From the NCBI GenBank assembly GCA_003993805.1, contig RSEF01000002.1, positions 66,206,986-66,270,985 of the forward strand: 64,000 nt of DNA, given 5' to 3'. A program made the position numbers and the translations under genes. This DNA comes from Himantopus leucocephalus (lineage: Eukaryota > Chordata > Aves > Charadriiformes > Recurvirostridae). The stretch's first letter is position 1, and every line of letters begins with the position of its first letter. A model generated the notes under the pieces. The model ran no database searches. It saw nothing but the letters and a program-made list of their open reading frames with translations, and had not been told where the DNA came from. Below, in pieces: positions 59,321 to 64,000 of the stretch.

Positions 59321-62300
59321 GAATACAGACTGTATTTTCTCCCTTCTACACCTTACAGGGGAATAGAAAAACAGAAAGTGATGGAAACGGGAAAAACCTT
59401 ACAATGGGAGTGCTTCTGCTCTTTCTACATTTGCCTCCAAATGACAAGCTGTCTGCAAATCTTTTGCCGTGCTTGTTACTTCCTCTAGCTGTCTATCCCC
59501 AATGTGAAGAGAGAAAGATTTATGTGGGTTTTAAAGTGAACCTAGATAAATTTCTTTAAACTGGATGACCTCTGACCCTACCTCATCTTATCCCTCTCCT
59601 TTTCACTCAAAGCCAAATTCCTGTTGACTTGAATGAGAGCAGGATCAACTCCTCAGTTAATTATGCCTGTTAATATTATGTGACATATTAGATTGCAAGT
59701 AAAATGCATGAAGATCAAAAAGGAGCTAGTCAGCACGGGTAAAGGAAAAGGCATTGACGTGTAGAAATCAGTGTGACTGGAGCATCCCCCTCATTTGTGC
59801 TCAAGCTTGGAAAGCGTGGGAGGAGGTGATTACTCAGAACTGATGCTCTGCAGACCCCTTTCCCTACATCCTCCATTCACACGGATTCAGTGAGAGGAAA
59901 GCTTCAGGGCTGCCTCTTGGACTACCAGGCATTCCCTGCCAAGGGTCAGCAGCTAACAGCTACAGCTTGGAGAGCATGGGGAGATATCATCCAAGGCATA
60001 AAAGTATAAACCAAAGCTAATAAACACACCAGTATCTGAAGAGGATACTGTGGCACTGATGCTCCAAATTGAATCATAACTCAAAAAAATAAAAAGGCTG
60101 GTGAACAATCTCATTTTAAACCCATAGCATTCTTGCAGAATTCACATATCAGGGAGATAAAAATCTCTTCATTTCATCAAAATTATCATTTTAAAAACAT
60201 ATTCAAAAGAAAATTATGCATGCAAGTAAAACTGTCTGAATTCATCAGACTCTGGATTGTTGGTCAGCATGGGATAGAGCTTAGCTCTTCAGCCGCCTTT
60301 TTTTTTCCCTCACGGAAACCAAAAAGTTAAATTCTTTTGTTCAACCTTGTGTCTTCCAGTTCTGTGCTCATTCATACATACACAAATCAGGAATTTTGTG
60401 AGAGAGACCAGGAGCCAGAAAAGTTAGCTTTGATCAACTCTGAAGCTCTTGTGTTTCTGTTCGAGCTGGCATTTGTAGTGTTTGAAAGGAAACAAATTTT
60501 TTACTGTATAACTAATGAGTGAAATCACAAGCCTGTCAGGGCAGCATATCAACAAATCTGGGTAACTAGTGAAGAACTCAGCACTGCTGTACTTTATTAA
60601 CAGTTCTCCTCACTATAGGTGACAACTATGGAGTCCGAGAATGCAAGAACATGTCTTCTACTGCCAAGGACCAGCTGACACCCACGGAGGCAGAGAATGG
60701 GAAAGGCTGCATGCACCAAAAGGGAGGAAGTTTATAAAAAGATTTTTGTTTTCATTCATGCTGTGACCTAAGTAACGTCCCAGTTTAAACATTAAACTCA
60801 AGGTCATTAACTTGTCACAGTGATTTCTAGTTTAAAACTTTATAGTAAAATAAGAGTTAAGAAGGCATGAAAAGGCTCATTAATTGATATGATAAAGCTT
60901 GCTGAAATGTAACCCTTTCCATACTTCATATGGCTAGAGACCGTGATTTTAAGTTATATTGTTGAAACTACATGTGTCGTTTAAGCCAGTGAGCTGGCCG
61001 ATTCATGTCATACCTTAAAGACGAGACTATGTAAAAAATGTATTTCCAAGATAATAAAATATCAGGGGTTCAGTCCCTCTTTTGCTAAAAATAAAAATAT
61101 TTTGAGAAATTACAGTTTGTACTTCGGAAATACAGGAGAAACAAGCAATTACATGTTGCCCATGGAGTTGCAGGCTGATGTCTTTACCAGATGATTTACA
61201 CAAGAAAATTGGCCACGTCTCCATGCATCACTATTAATTTTTACACTTTAAAATAGGCACAATTTAAGCTGAGGCCAGCATACTCTCTTGACATTGATGT
61301 TATATTACTGCCAGTCTCAGTGCTTTAAAGTAGGTGAAATTACATCATTTCATTTTCATCAAAAATCTGAATGCGGCATCATTCCAGAGCTAGTAAAATT
61401 CATTCTAAATTTTCACTGAAAGTAATAATTTGACTTTTCTGTGGGGTTTAATCTTTTCCTCTAACTGTGTGTAGTGTTTTTCTTTCCATCTTTGTACGGA
61501 CACTTTTGTTTATTAATGATCGTGATAGAAGAAACACAGTATATATAACCTATTTCATATTTAAGGGAAAATGGCTGATAACAAAAAGTCAACATTTGCC
61601 ACAACCTGTTTTCCTCATTTAGAACAATTGAGCATAATAGCACTAGGGTTTTGAAAACTGGAGATTGCCAAAGTAGAGGAGCTGCAGTATTGGTCTTGTT
61701 AGCCACTATCACTCTCCTCGTAATTACCCTTTCTGTCCCAGAGTATCGAAGGTTTTGTTGAGAAATATCTGGATTCCAAATGAATCACTCACCTTTGTCT
61801 CAAATTGCCTGTAGGACAGTAGCATCCCAGAGCAGTGGGCGGTCTATGCCTTTGCTGTTTGAGAAAGACCTGATAACTCTCAGCATGTCTGTGCCTTGTG
61901 CTCAACAGTTCATTACATACATTCCCAGTGTAAGACAGAATCATGACATTTTTGCCCTCCTCATTCATGCTCTTTATACCGACGATTCACAAGTAGATGT
62001 TGCATGTACAGACTGGTCTTTAATCAAATGTTATTAATTGGCATCTATTGTTATGTAGGAAAAACAATGTCAGATATGAAAATTAAAGGGAAACAAGTAA
62101 ATCATGAAGGTTTTTCTTTCATTCTGTTGAATTATTCGGACTGGTGGGAAAAACTTTATGTAGCAAATTGCTTGATTGCCTTCTGTAAGTTCAAGTTTAT
62201 AATGAGCAAATGCTTAAAAAATGCAAGTGCTCTTTTTAAGTTAGAAAGCAGGTACACTGGTAATACCTCTTCATTGCTTCTCAATGTTTGTATAAAGACA

Positions 62301-64000
62301 GCCAAATACTTACTTCTTACACATTATTCCATCATCTCAATCTCAGGCCTTCAGCTATTGTGGCTGCGAATACTGAGTCCTCCTATATTCTGAATAGATA
62401 AGGGGGAGATTCTTTTCCTTACTTGTAAGGAAGCAAGAAGTCATCACTGCAACCAATGGGCATAATGTCTATTAAAAACAAAAGTACAGTCACCCACCAA
62501 TTCACATATCTTTTCTGCTAATGCATCCACTGATGTTTTTATTTAATAGAACAGCAGCTACAAAATGGTGCATTTCAGGAACATAAAGACTTCAAATCCC
62601 TCTAGGTGTGGCTGAAGTAAAGCTGACTTTCCCCTTGACTGTAGTGAGGGCTTGATTTCACCAACAAGGTTTAGGAGTCTCTCCCTCTAGGTAAAAAATT
62701 TCCAAAAAGCTGATGATGAGTTATTGTCTAATGGATTACTAGGGGATGAAGTTGTCTAAAAGAAAACAAAATACTTATGGTGAAAGGAGGTATGGATTTG
62801 CTTTGCTGTGCTGTGGTATTATTTTGGTTCAATTATACTTATTTTCATTTTACCATGGGTAAAATTTATACACCAGATGGCTTTGTTTTGTTTCTGTGCA
62901 TGCAGTATACACAAACTGGTAAATAACTACGGGGTTATTATATTATATTGAAGATAGATAAAATGGAAAATAATTCTATTACATTTCAACTGAACCTTGA
63001 CATAACATCTGTATATTTAGTAGTGACACCTAAAACTATACGACATCAGAAATAATGGTGAGAATTGTACGTATTCATTATTAGCTAAGAAAGAAAACAT
63101 AATAAAAAATTAAAATATGCTGATAGTAAATGTATTTAACACTGATATACGCCACCTACTTCCCACATTTATGAGACCAAGACCAGCAAAGCACTGGAAT
63201 ATGCTTGAAATAAGGTCGGGAATTGAGATGTATTCCAGCCCGTAATTGAGCTGGACCCTTGCAGGAAGAGTCAGACCCTTCTTAATTCTTTTCAAAATTT
63301 CTCATTACACCAAAGAACTGTCTCTCCAGCAGTAGTATTTTCTAAGTGTAAAGCCATTTATTGAATATAAGCATTTCAGATGTTCATTAGCTTTATTGTA
63401 TCTTTCCATTTATAATTTTCCTAAGTTTGCAGAGTTCAAAATGAAAACTGCATTTTCTGTCACATTAGTAGCAGTTTTCTGCACAAACACAGTGAATTAA
63501 CTGTTTTGCTGTAAATCAATTTAATGGTTTTCACTATAAATGTAATTGGTAATTTTTTAAACGGTAACTAACACTTTATAATACAGTATTTCTATATATA
63601 GCCAACAGTTCAAGGGACTTAATTACACAGTGACAGAGACTGTTATGTTCTCACTGTATAATTTTAAAAATTGTTTTTACAAAAAGGAGCAATTGAAATT
63701 TGTCAATTTAGGAGTGACAAAAATGTTTTTGACTGTAAATGCAGTACTTAAATTGTTGTTTTACCAGTAGACTTGTCACCTTGGTGTAGCTGGATGTCAT
63801 AAAAACAGTTTAAAACTGTAAATTTAACCATTAAATCTAATGGCAAAACTATCGTTGGCTAGTACTTGTTAAAGTGCAGGAATTAAAAATTAGATGAAGA
63901 CATAAAATATGACCATGAAAATTGCATTTTGGGGGTTGATTTAAGTGTATAGCAATTAACACCAATGGAAATACTGCCATGAAAATGATATGATTTTACA
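59321..64000. other. unique AT-rich sequence, nothing recognised
   Basis: Frames of up to 129 codons (62004-62393) exist but are A/T-driven and lack motifs. No repeat family, RNA gene or motif cluster stood out in this last 4.7 kb. Confidence 0.45.

Noticed and set aside
62004..62393. 129-codon plus-strand frame
   Set aside because: AT-driven composition, no family motif; consistent with a chance frame.
1..64000. CRISPR arrays, operons, rRNA or tRNA genes, prokaryotic mobile elements
   Set aside because: None seen; spaced direct repeats are absent apart from short local duplications, and the sequence is vertebrate in character.

Overview
This window is vertebrate, and almost certainly avian, nuclear DNA. 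The only mobile-element families that can be named with confidence are CR1 LINEs with the bird-type 3' end (tandem ATTCTGTG or ATTCTATG octamers) and a decayed MIR-type (CORE) SINE. Nothing looks prokaryotic: there are no operons, ribosome binding sites, tRNAs or rRNAs. No cellular protein-coding gene can be supported. Nearly all open frames are short chance frames in AT-rich DNA. The longest one (358 codons) is the reverse transcriptase of a truncated CR1. The window therefore reads as a gene desert or part of a very long intron.

Layout. 0.26-0.6 kb: young CR1 3' end, minus strand. 3.6-5.4 kb: very old CR1 fossil, minus strand, with recognisable remains of both the endonuclease and reverse transcriptase domains. 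5.4-13.7 kb: unique AT-rich DNA with a hairpin at 7.6 kb and two single-N assembly joins. 13.7-17.2 kb: a CR1 cluster made of an old CR1 (minus), a middle-aged CR1 3' end (minus) and a 1.2 kb CR1 with a long open RT frame (plus). 17.2-33.6 kb: unique DNA containing homeodomain-site clusters at about 22.0 and 27.9 kb and a (GTTAT)9 microsatellite. 33.6-34.2 kb: a compact CpG-rich segment with a G-quadruplex motif, an inverted nuclear-receptor-type repeat and a T-box-like palindrome. 36-43.6 kb: unique DNA with another old CR1 RT fossil (40 kb), a CR1 3' end (41.8 kb), a hairpin at 39.4 kb and homopolymer or gap sites. 46.6 kb: CR1 3' end, plus strand. 48.4 kb: an unexplained minus-strand open frame. 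51.6 kb: MIR-like SINE. 55.6 kb: a 25-bp-arm hairpin. 57.3 kb: a strong G-quadruplex motif. 58.8-59.3 kb: a possible Harbinger-type transposase fossil. 59.3-64 kb: nothing recognised.

How parts work together. The CR1 copies are dead genomic fossils of at least two ages. If the window has a function it is most likely regulatory: clusters of developmental transcription-factor-type motifs sit in unique, repeat-free DNA between the CR1 blocks. That is inference from motif content; cross-species conservation would be decisive and could not be tested here. Family assignments rest on remembered consensus sequences, not on a search.
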